Below, piece by piece: positions 1 to 7,033 of a DNA stretch of 11,548 bases. The position numbers and the translations under genes were made by a program. This DNA comes from an uncultured Pseudoxanthomonas sp. (lineage in GTDB: Bacteria; Pseudomonadota; Gammaproteobacteria; Xanthomonadales; Xanthomonadaceae). Within the stretch, counting starts at the first letter, position 1; the number at the start of each line of letters is the position of its first letter. The notes below the pieces were generated by a model. That model was not told the origin of the DNA and made no database searches. It worked only from the letters and a program-made list of their open reading frames with translations. The DNA lies in contig CALJUL010000061.1 of NCBI GenBank assembly GCA_937975725.1, forward strand, positions 1-11,548, read 5' to 3'.

Positions 1-702
1 TTCCAGGCCACCAGCCAGCGCATCAAGTATTCGCTGGTGCCGGTGGTGGCCGCGGTGCGCGGCCTGGCGCTGGGCGGTGGCTGCGAGTTCCAGATGCACA
101 GCGCGCGCACGGTGGCGCATCTGGAGAGCTACATCGGCCTGGTCGAAGCCGGCGTGGGCCTGCTGCCGGCCGGCGGCGGCCTGAAAGAGATCGCCGTGCG
201 CGCCTCGCAGGCGGCCGGCCCGGGCGGCGACGTGTTCGCCGAACTGAAGAAGACCTTCGAGACCGTGGCGATGGCCAAGGTGTCCACTTCCGCCGTCGAG
301 GCGAAGGAACTGGGCCTGCTGCGCGCCGGCGACAGGATCGCCTTCAATGCCTACGAACTGCTGCACATCGCCCGGCAGGAAGCCGCCGCGCTGGCCGAGA
401 CCGGCTACCGCCCGCCCCTGCCCGCGCGCCGCATCCAGGTGGCCGGCGACGTCGGCATCGCCACCTTCCGCATGATGCTGGTCAACATGCTGGAAGGCCG
501 CTTCATCAGCGGATACGACGACGAGATCGCCACCCGCATCGCCACGGTGCTGTGCGGCGGCGAGGTCGACCGCGGCTCGGTGGTGGACGAGGAATGGCTG
601 CTGAAGCTGGAGCGCAGGCACTTCGTCGAACTGGCCCAGCAGGAAAAGACCCAGGCCCGCATCGCGCACATGCTGAAGACGGGCAAGCCGCTCAGGAACT
701 AG
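1..702 (+). CDS. 3-hydroxyacyl-CoA dehydrogenase/enoyl-CoA hydratase, C-terminal part (partial, 5' end outside window)
   Basis: Last 233 residues of a multifunctional beta-oxidation enzyme, read in frame from the left edge to TAG at 700–702. The crotonase (enoyl-CoA hydratase) signature is visible: GLALGGGCE at fragment residues 21–29 and GLVEAGVGLLPAGGG at 46–60. Glu29 and Glu49 match the two catalytic glutamates of the hydratase site (Glu119 and Glu139 in E. coli FadB), and the Gly-rich loop forms the oxyanion hole. The roughly 170 residues after this show no Rossmann GxGxxG and no second catalytic domain. The crotonase module is therefore C-terminal, and the dehydrogenase, if present, must lie upstream. 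That is the order of Bacillus subtilis FadN, opposite to E. coli FadB/FadJ. The thiolase 107 nt downstream supports a role in fatty-acid degradation: hydration of enoyl-CoA and oxidation of 3-hydroxyacyl-CoA. The dehydrogenase part of the name rests on family knowledge, not on visible sequence. Confidence 0.88.
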   Translation, partial: FQATSQRIKYSLVPVVAAVRGLALGGGCEFQMHSARTVAHLESYIGLVEAGVGLLPAGGGLKEIAVRASQAAGPGGDVFAELKKTFETVAMAKVSTSAVEAKELGLLRAGDRIAFNAYELLHIARQEAAALAETGYRPPLPARRIQVAGDVGIATFRMMLVNMLEGRFISGYDDEIATRIATVLCGGEVDRGSVVDEEWLLKLERRHFVELAQQEKTQARIAHMLKTGKPLRN

Positions 703-707
703 TGAAG

Positions 708-762
708 GAGTCAGGCGCGCTTCGCGCGCAAGGCGTCAGTAAAAGCGCCTGCTCGCACTGAC
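708..762 (+). repeat. Nested inverted repeats between the beta-oxidation genes
   Basis: Three arm pairs can be read by eye: CAGGCGC 712–718 with GCGCCTG 745–751, GCGCGC 715–720 with GCGCGC 724–729 (3-nt loop), and GTCAGT 735–740 with ACTGAC 757–762. The first two compete for bases 715–718, so alternative folds are possible. GTCAG also occurs as a direct repeat at 710–714 and 735–739. No T-run follows, so it does not look like a strong intrinsic terminator. It may be a member of an interspersed repeat family, or an mRNA processing or attenuation element between the two genes. Its function is unknown. Confidence 0.5.
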
Positions 763-809
763 CCCTTACCCACTCGCTTCCTCACCCTTCTCAAAGACTG
801 GACACGACC

Positions 810-2015
810 ATGACCCGCCAAATCCAAGACGCCTACATCGTCGCCGCCACCCGCACCCCGGTGGGCAAGGCGCCGCGCGGCGTGTTCCGCAATACCCGTC
901 CCGACGACATGCTGGCCCACGTGCTGAAGGCCGTGGTCGCACAGGCGCCGGGCATCGACCTCGGCCGCATCGACGACGCCATCATCGGCTGCGCCATGCC
1001 CGAGGGCGAGCAAGGCATGAACGTGGCGCGCATCGGCGTGCTGCTGGCCGGCCTGCCCGATACCGTGGCCGCGCAGACCATCAACCGCTTCTGTTCCTCC
1101 GGCCTGCAGGCCGTGGCGCTGGCGGCCGACCAGATCCGCCTGGGCAACGCCGACCTGGTGCTGGCCGGCGGCACCGAGAGCATGAGCATGGTGCCGATGA
1201 TGGGCAACAAGGTCGCGCTGTCGCCTTCGGTGTTCAAGGACGACCACGTCGCCATCGCCTACGGCATGGGCATCACCGCCGAGAAGGTGGCCGAGGAGTG
1301 GAAGATCGGCCGCGAACAGCAGGACGCCTTCGCCGTGGCCTCGCACCAGAAGGCGCTGGCGGCGCAGGCCGCGGGCGAGTTCAGGCAGGAGATCACCCCG
1401 TACGAAGTGGTCTCGCACCTGCCCGACCTGGCCGGCAACACGATCCGGCTGAAGAAGCTGCTGGTCGAACAGGACGAAGGCCCGCGCGCGGACACCACGC
1501 TGGAAGGGCTGGCCAAGCTGCGCACGGTGTTCCGCAATCCGCAGTTCGGCGGCACGGTGACCGCCGGCACGTCCTCGCAGATGAGCGACGGCGCCGCCGC
1601 GGTGCTGCTGGCCTCCGAGCAGGCGATCAAGGACTACGGCCTGACTCCGCTGGCGCGCTTCGTCAGCTTCTCGGTGGCCGGCGTGCGCCCGGAAGTGATG
1701 GGCATCGGCCCGATCGCCGCCATCCCGAAGGCGCTGAAGCAGGCCGGCCTGAGCAAGGACCAGTTGGACTGGATCGAGCTCAACGAGGCCTTCGCCGCGC
1801 AGGCGCTGGCCGTCATCCAGGATTCGGGGCTGGACCCGTCGAAGGTCAATCCGCTGGGCGGCGCCATCGCCCTCGGCCATCCGCTGGGCGCCACCGGCGC
1901 GATCCGCACTGCGACCATCGTCCACGGCATGCGCCGCCACCAGAAGAAGTACGGCATGGTGACCATGTGCATCGGCACGGGCATGGGCGCGGCGGGCATC
2001 TTCGAAGCCTTGTGA
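810..2015 (+). CDS. fadA: Acetyl-CoA C-acyltransferase (3-ketoacyl-CoA thiolase)
   Basis: Complete 401-residue degradative thiolase, the usual length for the family. It cleaves 3-ketoacyl-CoA with CoA to acetyl-CoA plus a shortened acyl-CoA, the last step of each beta-oxidation round, in the cytoplasm. All catalytic motifs are present: nucleophile Cys95 in NRFCSSGLQA (92–101), NEAF at 325–328, His357 in GHPLGATG (356–363), and the proton-transfer Cys387 in MCIGTGMGAAG (386–396). The N-terminal AYIVAATRTPVGK is typical and supports the ATG at 810. No clear Shine-Dalgarno precedes that ATG; the leader from about 763 is pyrimidine-rich. It follows the crotonase-containing enzyme on the same strand at 107 nt and is closed by a strong hairpin 27 nt downstream. 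The fadA symbol is by family and neighbour. A FadI-type or biosynthetic acetyl-CoA acetyltransferase is less likely given the context. Confidence 0.93.
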   Translation: MTRQIQDAYIVAATRTPVGKAPRGVFRNTRPDDMLAHVLKAVVAQAPGIDLGRIDDAIIGCAMPEGEQGMNVARIGVLLAGLPDTVAAQTINRFCSSGLQAVALAADQIRLGNADLVLAGGTESMSMVPMMGNKVALSPSVFKDDHVAIAYGMGITAEKVAEEWKIGREQQDAFAVASHQKALAAQAAGEFRQEITPYEVVSHLPDLAGNTIRLKKLLVEQDEGPRADTTLEGLAKLRTVFRNPQFGGTVTAGTSSQMSDGAAAVLLASEQAIKDYGLTPLARFVSFSVAGVRPEVMGIGPIAAIPKALKQAGLSKDQLDWIELNEAFAAQALAVIQDSGLDPSKVNPLGGAIALGHPLGATGAIRTATIVHGMRRHQKKYGMVTMCIGTGMGAAGIFEAL

Positions 2016-2041
2016 CGGCCCGCGGTTCTGGGCATGCGACA

Positions 2042-2073
2042 GGCAAAGGGCGGCCATCGGGCCGCCCTTTGCC
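2042..2073. terminator. Intrinsic terminator hairpin between converging genes
   Basis: A perfect 14-bp stem has left arm 2042–2055 (GGCAAAGGGCGGCC), loop ATCG 2056–2059 and right arm 2060–2073. On the plus strand it is followed by GTTT, a short U-tract. It lies between the thiolase stop (2015) and the stop of the minus-strand LprI-type gene (2092), so it can serve both converging transcripts. The minus-strand side lacks a downstream T-run, so termination there is probably weaker or depends on the stem alone. Confidence 0.85.
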
Positions 2074-2091
2074 GTTTCGGGCCGCGCCGGC

Positions 2092-2517
2092 TCAGCGCGT
2101 GCCGAAGACTTCCAACTGACGGGTGCGCGCGGCGATGACCTCGGCCAGGCAGGCAGGATAGTCCAACACTTCGCCTTCCCTGCCGCGGTCGCCGTTGGCG
2201 TAGTAGCGGCACGCCTTCTCGCGGTAGAGGACCCACGCCCGCTGCTCGGCCAGCAGGTCGTCGCGCGTCCGTCCTTCCTCCAGCGGCTCGGCCACTTGTT
2301 TCCACACGGCCTGGAAGCGCGCGTCCTCGCGCGCGACCCACTGCCATCCGCAGGTGGCCCAGGCGGGGTTGGTCCCGTCCGAATCGTCCAGGCATTGCTT
2401 GTAAGCGTCATCCGCACGCGCAGCGGCGGCGACTGCCCACAGGCCAAGGCACAGCGCCAGCATGGCGAGGGCGTTCTTCCTGACCGGACCGCACCGGCCG
2501 GGGTCCGTCTTCTTCAT
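2092..2517 (-). CDS. Secreted LprI-type (DUF1311) lysozyme-inhibitor-like protein
   Basis: 141-residue small exported protein. The N-terminus has a basic region (Lys2, Lys3, Arg8, Arg13, Lys14), a hydrophobic core from about 16 to 33, and a signal-peptidase site ARA|DD after residue 35, so it should act in the periplasm or at the surface. The mature part has four cysteines (42, 56, 103, 123) and the AWVLYREKAC segment (94–103). This fits the Trp-xxx-Arg-xxxx-Cys pattern of the DUF1311/LprI N-terminal domain, named after a mycobacterial lysozyme inhibitor. Two disulfides are likely. The start ATG overlaps the stop of the upstream gene as ATGA (2514–2517), which fixes the start and suggests translational coupling. 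It is the last gene of the minus-strand run and is followed by the hairpin at 2042–2073. Lysozyme inhibition is a family-level guess; most DUF1311 proteins are uncharacterised. Confidence 0.8.
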   Translation of the reverse strand: MKKTDPGRCGPVRKNALAMLALCLGLWAVAAAARADDAYKQCLDDSDGTNPAWATCGWQWVAREDARFQAVWKQVAEPLEEGRTRDDLLAEQRAWVLYREKACRYYANGDRGREGEVLDYPACLAEVIAARTRQLEVFGTR

Positions 2518-2861
2518 GCCAGGCGTGCTCCATCGGGAACGCGGCGTTCGACCGTCGTGATCACCACGCCCTCGTCGGTGTGGAAACCGGTCAGTAGGAA
2601 TTCGGACACGAACGGCCCGACCTGCTTGGGCGGGAAGTTGATCACGCCGACGATCTGGCGCCCCACCAGTTCCTCCGCCGGATACAGCGCCTTGATCTGC
2701 GCGCTGGTCTTGCGGATGCCGTGCGGACCGAAATCCACCCACAGTTTCCAGGCCGGCTTGCGCGCCTCCGGGAATGCTTCCACCCGCACCACCGTGCCCG
2801 CGCACAGGTGCACGCGCTCGAAATCGCCCCAGCCTATAGTCGTGTCTTCGTCATTCGGCAT
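2514..2861 (-). CDS. csaA: CsaA-like tRNA-binding (EMAP-II/OB-fold) protein
   Basis: 115 residues from the ATG at 2861, close to the roughly 110-residue CsaA family. The chain resembles CsaA throughout: an N-terminal FERVHLCAGTVVRVEAFPEA, a central SAQIKALYPAEELVGRQIVG, the NFPPKQVGPFVSEFLL loop, and a C-terminal VPDGARL. These belong to the OB-fold that binds tRNA in CsaA and in the Trbp111/EMAP-II domains. CsaA of B. subtilis was proposed as a secretion-related chaperone, and the E. coli relative YgjH binds tRNA; the cellular role is unsettled. The start at 2861 is preferred over an in-frame ATG at 2894 because GAGGTG lies 5 nt before it and the family length fits. The gene overlaps the upstream oxidoreductase by 11 nt and the downstream LprI-type gene by 4 nt. 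The symbol reflects family similarity only. Confidence 0.85.
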   Translation of the reverse strand: MPNDEDTTIGWGDFERVHLCAGTVVRVEAFPEARKPAWKLWVDFGPHGIRKTSAQIKALYPAEELVGRQIVGVINFPPKQVGPFVSEFLLTGFHTDEGVVITTVERRVPDGARLA

Positions 2862-4158
2862 GCGTCCACCTCTCGCGCGCGTCCTTCCATGCATCCTTGA
2901 AACCTGCCCACCAATAGCTCGCCTGCGCCGCGGCCAATCCCGCCGGCTTCATCGCCGGCACCAGCCCGTAACGTGCGAAGTCGCGCCAGCGCGCATCGCC
3001 CCCGGCGATGGCCGCGGCGACCACTTCGCCGGCCAGCGTGGTGGGCGCCACGCCATGCCCGCCGAACGCCTGCGCGAACCACAGGCCGGGCTCGATCCGC
3101 CCGATCTGCGGCATCTGGTGGCGCGCATAGCTCATCAGCCCCGACCATGCGTAGTCGATCCGAACGCCGTCCAGTTGCGGGAACACCTTCAACAGGTCGC
3201 GGTACAGCAGACGCCGCACGGCCTGCGGAGAACGGTCGTGCACCGAGATGCGCCCGCCCCACAGCAGCCGCGTGTCCGGCAACGGCCGGTAGTAGTCGAA
3301 GGCGAAGCGCGTGTCGTAGACGGCGGCGCGCATGCGCAGAACCTCGTCCATCCGGGCGCCGAGCGGCTCGGTCACCATCACGTAGGTCGCGATGGGCATG
3401 ACGCTCGCGTCCACCCGCCGGTCGAGGCCGGCCAGGTAGCCGCCGCAGGCCAGCACCACCTGCCGCGCCCGGACCCGCCCTTCGGGAGTGACGACCGTCC
3501 AGCCCGCGCCGTCGCGCAGCAGCGTCACGGCAGGCGAACCGCCGTGGATGCGCACGCCGAGCCCGACGGCGACGCGGGCGATACCATGGGCGTACTTGAG
3601 CGGGTGGAAATGGAAGCCGTTCGGCTCGTGCAGCGCGTCGTGGTAGCGCCGGGTCCGGATGAGGCCGCGCACTTGCTCGCGCGGCATCCAGGCCCAGTCC
3701 TGCCCGTAGGATTCGCCCAGCAGGCGGCGACGCTCGTGCAGCGGCGACGGATCGGCGAACCAGTTGGCCCAGATCACCCCCGCGCGGGTATCGTCGCAGG
3801 CGATGCCGTGCGCGTCGATGCGGCGCCGGATCAGGTCCACGGCATCGGTGGTGCCGCGGTAGAGTTCGCGCGCCCGCACCGGGCCCAATTCGCGCAGCAA
3901 GGCATCTTCGCCGCGCGAGAAGCCGGCGAAGACGAAGCCGCCATTGCGCCCGGAAGCGCCGAAGCCCGGCGCCCGGGCTTCCAGCAGCACCACGTCGCGC
4001 ACGCCGCGTTCGGCCAGTCCCAGCGCGGTGTTGAGGCCGGCGAAGCCGCCGCCAACGATGCAGACCTCGGCTTCCTGCGTGCCGGCGAGCGCCGGCCAGG
4101 CAACCGCTTCGCCCAGCGTCACTTCGTAATAGCCGGGGCCGGATGCGTGTTCTGCCAT
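2851..4158 (-). CDS. FAD-dependent amine oxidoreductase, PuuB/DadA (DAO) family
   Basis: 435-residue flavoprotein. Residues 31–60 form the FAD-binding Rossmann unit: EVCIVGGGFAG with Gly36, Gly38 and Gly41, ending at Glu60 of VVLLE, which binds the ribose. GFGASGRNGG at 65–74 is the family's flavin-contact motif. The C-terminal part carries DYAWSGLMSY and AQAFGGHGVAPTTLAG, the second flavin/substrate region. It aligns along its length with gamma-glutamylputrescine oxidase PuuB of E. coli, which oxidises the amine of gamma-Glu-putrescine to an aldehyde. It is soluble, with no signal peptide or membrane segment. There is no puuA, puuC, puuD or aminotransferase nearby, so the real substrate is open: another secondary or primary amine, or an amino acid. 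It starts 43 nt after galU with a weak AGGGCGG before ATG 4158, and its 3' end overlaps the CsaA-like gene by 11 nt. Confidence 0.85.
   Translation of the reverse strand: MAEHASGPGYYEVTLGEAVAWPALAGTQEAEVCIVGGGFAGLNTALGLAERGVRDVVLLEARAPGFGASGRNGGFVFAGFSRGEDALLRELGPVRARELYRGTTDAVDLIRRRIDAHGIACDDTRAGVIWANWFADPSPLHERRRLLGESYGQDWAWMPREQVRGLIRTRRYHDALHEPNGFHFHPLKYAHGIARVAVGLGVRIHGGSPAVTLLRDGAGWTVVTPEGRVRARQVVLACGGYLAGLDRRVDASVMPIATYVMVTEPLGARMDEVLRMRAAVYDTRFAFDYYRPLPDTRLLWGGRISVHDRSPQAVRRLLYRDLLKVFPQLDGVRIDYAWSGLMSYARHQMPQIGRIEPGLWFAQAFGGHGVAPTTLAGEVVAAAIAGGDARWRDFARYGLVPAMKPAGLAAAQASYWWAGFKDAWKDARERWTHAE
2866..2872 (-). promoter_or_regulatory. Ribosome binding site of the CsaA-like gene
   Basis: On the minus strand GAGGTGG (2872 down to 2866) precedes ATG 2861 by four bases. 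It lies inside the last codons of the upstream oxidoreductase. It decides the start at 2861 over the in-frame upstream ATG at 2894. Confidence 0.6.
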
Positions 4159-4201
4159 GGAGCCGCCCTGCCGCAGCGGATGCTTCGCGGTCGTGCCTGC
4201 G

Positions 4202-5104
4202 TCAGCCCAGTTCGCGCACGCCCAGCTCGTCCAGTGCGTCCTGCATCATGCTGCGGGCGGCGTCGCTGAGCTTCTCGTGGTCGAGCGCGTAACGGATCGT
4301 GGCCTCGATCAGGCCGATGTGGGTACCGCAATCGAAGCGCGTGCCCTGGAAGCGGTAGGCGTGCACAGGCTTCTCCGCCAGCAGCGCCGCGATGGCGTCG
4401 GTCAACTGGATCTCGCCGCCGGCGCCGGGCTTGGTCTCCTCCAGCAACCGGAAGATGCGCGCGTCGAGTACGTAGCGGCCGACCACCGCCAGATTGCTCG
4501 GCGCGACGTCGGGCTTGGGCTTTTCGACGATGGCGTGGATGCGTCCCTCGCGGCCGGCGAAGTCCCGGGTCGCCACGATGCCGTAGCTGCCGGTCTGCTC
4601 GCGCGGCACGTCCTGCACCGCGATCATGCTGGCGCCCGATGCCTCGGAAGCGTCCGCCATCTGCTTCAGGGCGCCCGCGCCGCGGTTCCAGATCAGGTCG
4701 TCGGGCAGCAGGACCGCGAAGGGCTCGTCGCCGATGATGGGCTTGGCGCACAGCACGGCATGCCCCAGCCCCAGCGCTTCGGCCTGGGTCACGAACACCG
4801 CGCGCACGTGCTTGGGCAGGACGTTGCGGACCAGTTCCAGTTGTTCCTGCTTGCCGGCCTGCTCGAGCTTCTGTTCCAGCTCGTAGGCCTTGTCGAAATA
4901 GTCCGCGACCGCGTGCTTGTAGCGGTTGGTGACGAAGACCAGCGTGTCGCAGCCCGCCTCGATCGCCTCGTCCACCGCGTACTGGATCAGCGGCCGATCA
5001 ATGATCGGCAACATCTCCTTGGGGACGGTCTTGGTGGCGGGCAGGAAACGGGTGCCCAGGCCGGCGACGGGGAATACGGCTTTCCGGATACGTTGCATGC
5101 TCAT
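4202..5104 (-). CDS. galU: UTP–glucose-1-phosphate uridylyltransferase
   Basis: 300 residues, typical bacterial GalU length. It makes UDP-glucose from UTP and glucose-1-phosphate in the cytoplasm, for LPS core, exopolysaccharide and related glycans. Visible motifs are the nucleotide loop FPVAGLGTRFLPATKTVPKE (11–30) with Arg19, Lys25 and Lys29, LGLGHAVLCA (111–120), the metal-binding LLPDDLI (132–138), VEKPKP (193–198), GGEIQLTDA (229–237), and RFDCGTHIG (256–264). Its ATG at 5104 overlaps the dehydratase stop as ATGA, which supports this start over the in-frame ATG at 5098. Co-transcription with the WbpL-like and WbpM-like genes places it in envelope glycan synthesis. A dTDP-glucose pyrophosphorylase (RmlA) is unlikely because the GEIQLTDA/FDCGT pattern is GalU-type. 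Confidence 0.96.
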   Translation of the reverse strand: MSMQRIRKAVFPVAGLGTRFLPATKTVPKEMLPIIDRPLIQYAVDEAIEAGCDTLVFVTNRYKHAVADYFDKAYELEQKLEQAGKQEQLELVRNVLPKHVRAVFVTQAEALGLGHAVLCAKPIIGDEPFAVLLPDDLIWNRGAGALKQMADASEASGASMIAVQDVPREQTGSYGIVATRDFAGREGRIHAIVEKPKPDVAPSNLAVVGRYVLDARIFRLLEETKPGAGGEIQLTDAIAALLAEKPVHAYRFQGTRFDCGTHIGLIEATIRYALDHEKLSDAARSMMQDALDELGVRELG

Positions 5105-7017
5105 CGGGTCCTGCGGGCCTCGCGACCGGGGAAAGCGACGATATTAGCCGGTACGCCCTCTTCCTCGTTGGACACGGGGGTGAACTCCGGCACGGCCACG
5201 CGCAGGACCTCGCGCAGTTCGCCGGTGTCGTAGCGGCCATAAGCGGCTCGCAGGCGCTGCAAAGCCAGGTCCATGAACTCCGGCGACACGTCGCGTGCGA
5301 CCGCCTTCATGATCTTGGAGTGCGAGGTCGGCTGGTAGCGCTCGTCGGCATGGAACAGCGTCTCGTGCAGCTTCTCGCCCGGCCGCAACCCGGTGTAGAC
5401 GATGGCGATGTCCCTGCCCGGCTGCTTGCCGGCCAGGCGGATCATCTGCTCGGCCAGCAGGCGGATCGGCACCGGGTCGCCCATGTCCAGCGTGTAGATC
5501 GAGGCATGGGCGGCGCCCGCGGCGGCCTGCAGGATGAGCTGGCAGGCCTCGGGAATGGTCATGAAGTAGCGCGTGACCTCCGGATCGGTCACCGTGACCG
5601 GTCCACCCTTGCGGATCTGCTCGCGGAACAGCGGCACCACGCTGCCGGCCGAATCCAGCACGTTGCCGAAGCGCACCGTGACGTAGCGGGTGCCCGCGCG
5701 GCCGTCATCCAGGGTCTGGCAGATCATTTCCGCCATGCGCTTGGTGGCGCCGAGCACATTGGCCGGATCGACCGCCTTGTCGGTGGAAATCAGCACGAAG
5801 GTCGCCACGCCGCGCTGCTGGCAGGCGCGCGCCACGGTCTCGGTCGTCAGCACGTTGTTGCCGACCGCTTCGCGCAGGTGCGCTTCCAACAGCGGCACCT
5901 GCTTGTAGGCGGCGGCATGGAACACTGCATCGGGCTCGGCCAGGGACAGGACGTGGTCCATCACCGCCGGATCGCCGCAATTGCCCAGCACGGGCAACAG
6001 CTCCAGGTCGGGGAACGCGCGCCGCAAGTCGTTCTCGATGGTGATGAGCGCCAGTTCGTCGATCTCGACCAGGGCGATGCGCTGTGCGCCGTGGCGTGCG
6101 CACTGCCGGCACAATTCCGAGCCGATCGAGCCGCCAGCGCCGGTGACCATGACCGTGCGCCCTCCCAGCCAGCCGCGGATCAGCTTCCAGTCGGGGGTGA
6201 CCGACTTGCGGCCGAGCAGGTCTTCGATGGCGACTTCCTTCAGATCGCCCGGCATGGACTGGCCTTCCAGCACGTTGATCAGCCGGGGAACCATCCTGAA
6301 AGGCAGGCCGGTGCTCTCGCAGATGGCGACCACGCGCTGCATCGCCGCCGCGTCCAGCGAAGGCATGGCGATCACCAGCATGCGCGCGGCGGTTTCGCGC
6401 GCGACGGCCGCGGCATCGGTCAGGCTGCCCAGCACTGGAATGCCCAGCAGCTTGGAACCATGCAGGCGGACGGCATCGTCCAGGAAGGCGACGGGGTTGT
6501 AGACGCCGGTGCGGCGCAGTTCGCGCAACAAGGCTTCGCCGGCGCGCCCCGCGCCCAGGATCAGCACGCGCGAGCCGTTTTCCGCGGAGCGCTGCACCTG
6601 GCTGTCCTTCCAGCCGCGGTACGCCAGCCGCGGCAGACCCAGGAAGCCGATCAGCGCGAAGGGGTAGAAGCCCAGCACCGCACGCGGCGTGGAGCCGAAC
6701 CTGTTGTAGAAGAACAGCCCCAGGACGACCGCGAGGAAGCCCAGCGCACAGGCTTTCACGATGTTCCACAGGTCCGGCAGGCTGGCGAACCGCCACAGCC
6801 CGCGGTAGAGCCCCATCCACCAGAACACCATGCCCTGCCCCAGCAGGACGATGGCGATCTCGTTGGACCAGAGCGGAAACTCCGGCGGGTTCGGCAGCAT
6901 GGCGTAGCGGAAGCGGTGCAATACCTGCCAGCACGCCCACACCATCGCCAGATCGTGCACCGCGACCAGCATGCGTGGCAGGAACCCGGCAACACGCTCA
7001 CGCCAGGATTTGATCAT
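5101..7017 (-). CDS. wbpM: Membrane nucleotide-sugar 4,6-dehydratase, WbpM/PglF/CapD family
   Basis: 638 residues from ATG 7017. The first ~130 residues are hydrophobic with about four membrane segments (near 17–33, 53–71, 87–104 and 112–128). Then come a first Rossmann unit (VLILGAGRAGE, 151–161) and the catalytic SDR domain: TGAGGSIGSE 292–301, HAAAYKQVPLLE 367–378, STDKAV 411–416 and GATKRMAE 423–430. This is the large WbpM/PglF type, which converts UDP-GlcNAc to the 4-keto-6-deoxy sugar leading to QuiNAc, FucNAc or bacillosamine-type sugars for O-antigen or protein glycans. The YxxxK position has Leu422 and Lys426; WbpM-type enzymes lack Tyr there. The start is set by AGGGAG six bases upstream and by the 16-nt gap from the transferase gene; an in-frame ATG at 7104 would lie inside that gene. 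The end overlaps galU by ATGA. The symbol is by architecture and neighbours; capD or pglF would be equally defensible. Confidence 0.88.
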   Translation of the reverse strand: MIKSWRERVAGFLPRMLVAVHDLAMVWACWQVLHRFRYAMLPNPPEFPLWSNEIAIVLLGQGMVFWWMGLYRGLWRFASLPDLWNIVKACALGFLAVVLGLFFYNRFGSTPRAVLGFYPFALIGFLGLPRLAYRGWKDSQVQRSAENGSRVLILGAGRAGEALLRELRRTGVYNPVAFLDDAVRLHGSKLLGIPVLGSLTDAAAVARETAARMLVIAMPSLDAAAMQRVVAICESTGLPFRMVPRLINVLEGQSMPGDLKEVAIEDLLGRKSVTPDWKLIRGWLGGRTVMVTGAGGSIGSELCRQCARHGAQRIALVEIDELALITIENDLRRAFPDLELLPVLGNCGDPAVMDHVLSLAEPDAVFHAAAYKQVPLLEAHLREAVGNNVLTTETVARACQQRGVATFVLISTDKAVDPANVLGATKRMAEMICQTLDDGRAGTRYVTVRFGNVLDSAGSVVPLFREQIRKGGPVTVTDPEVTRYFMTIPEACQLILQAAAGAAHASIYTLDMGDPVPIRLLAEQMIRLAGKQPGRDIAIVYTGLRPGEKLHETLFHADERYQPTSHSKIMKAVARDVSPEFMDLALQRLRAAYGRYDTGELREVLRVAVPEFTPVSNEEEGVPANIVAFPGREARRTR

Positions 7018-7023
7018 GTCCGA

Positions 7024-7029
7024 CTCCCT
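7024..7029 (-). promoter_or_regulatory. Ribosome binding site of the 4,6-dehydratase gene
   Basis: On the minus strand AGGGAG (7029 down to 7024) stands six bases before ATG 7017, in the 16-nt gap after the transferase stop at 7034. It decides the start of the dehydratase against the in-frame ATG at 7104. Confidence 0.65.
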
Positions 7030-7033
7030 GAAC

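Noticed and set aside
711..2447. Long open frame on the minus strand opposite the thiolase gene
   Set aside because: Its product is an Arg/His/Gly/Ala-rich string without domains, it lies opposite a fully conserved thiolase, and such frames are expected in GC-rich DNA.
2296..4269. Long plus-strand open frame opposite the oxidoreductase and CsaA-like genes
   Set aside because: Low-complexity composition, no recognisable motifs, and it crosses several well-supported minus-strand genes. It is a high-GC shadow.
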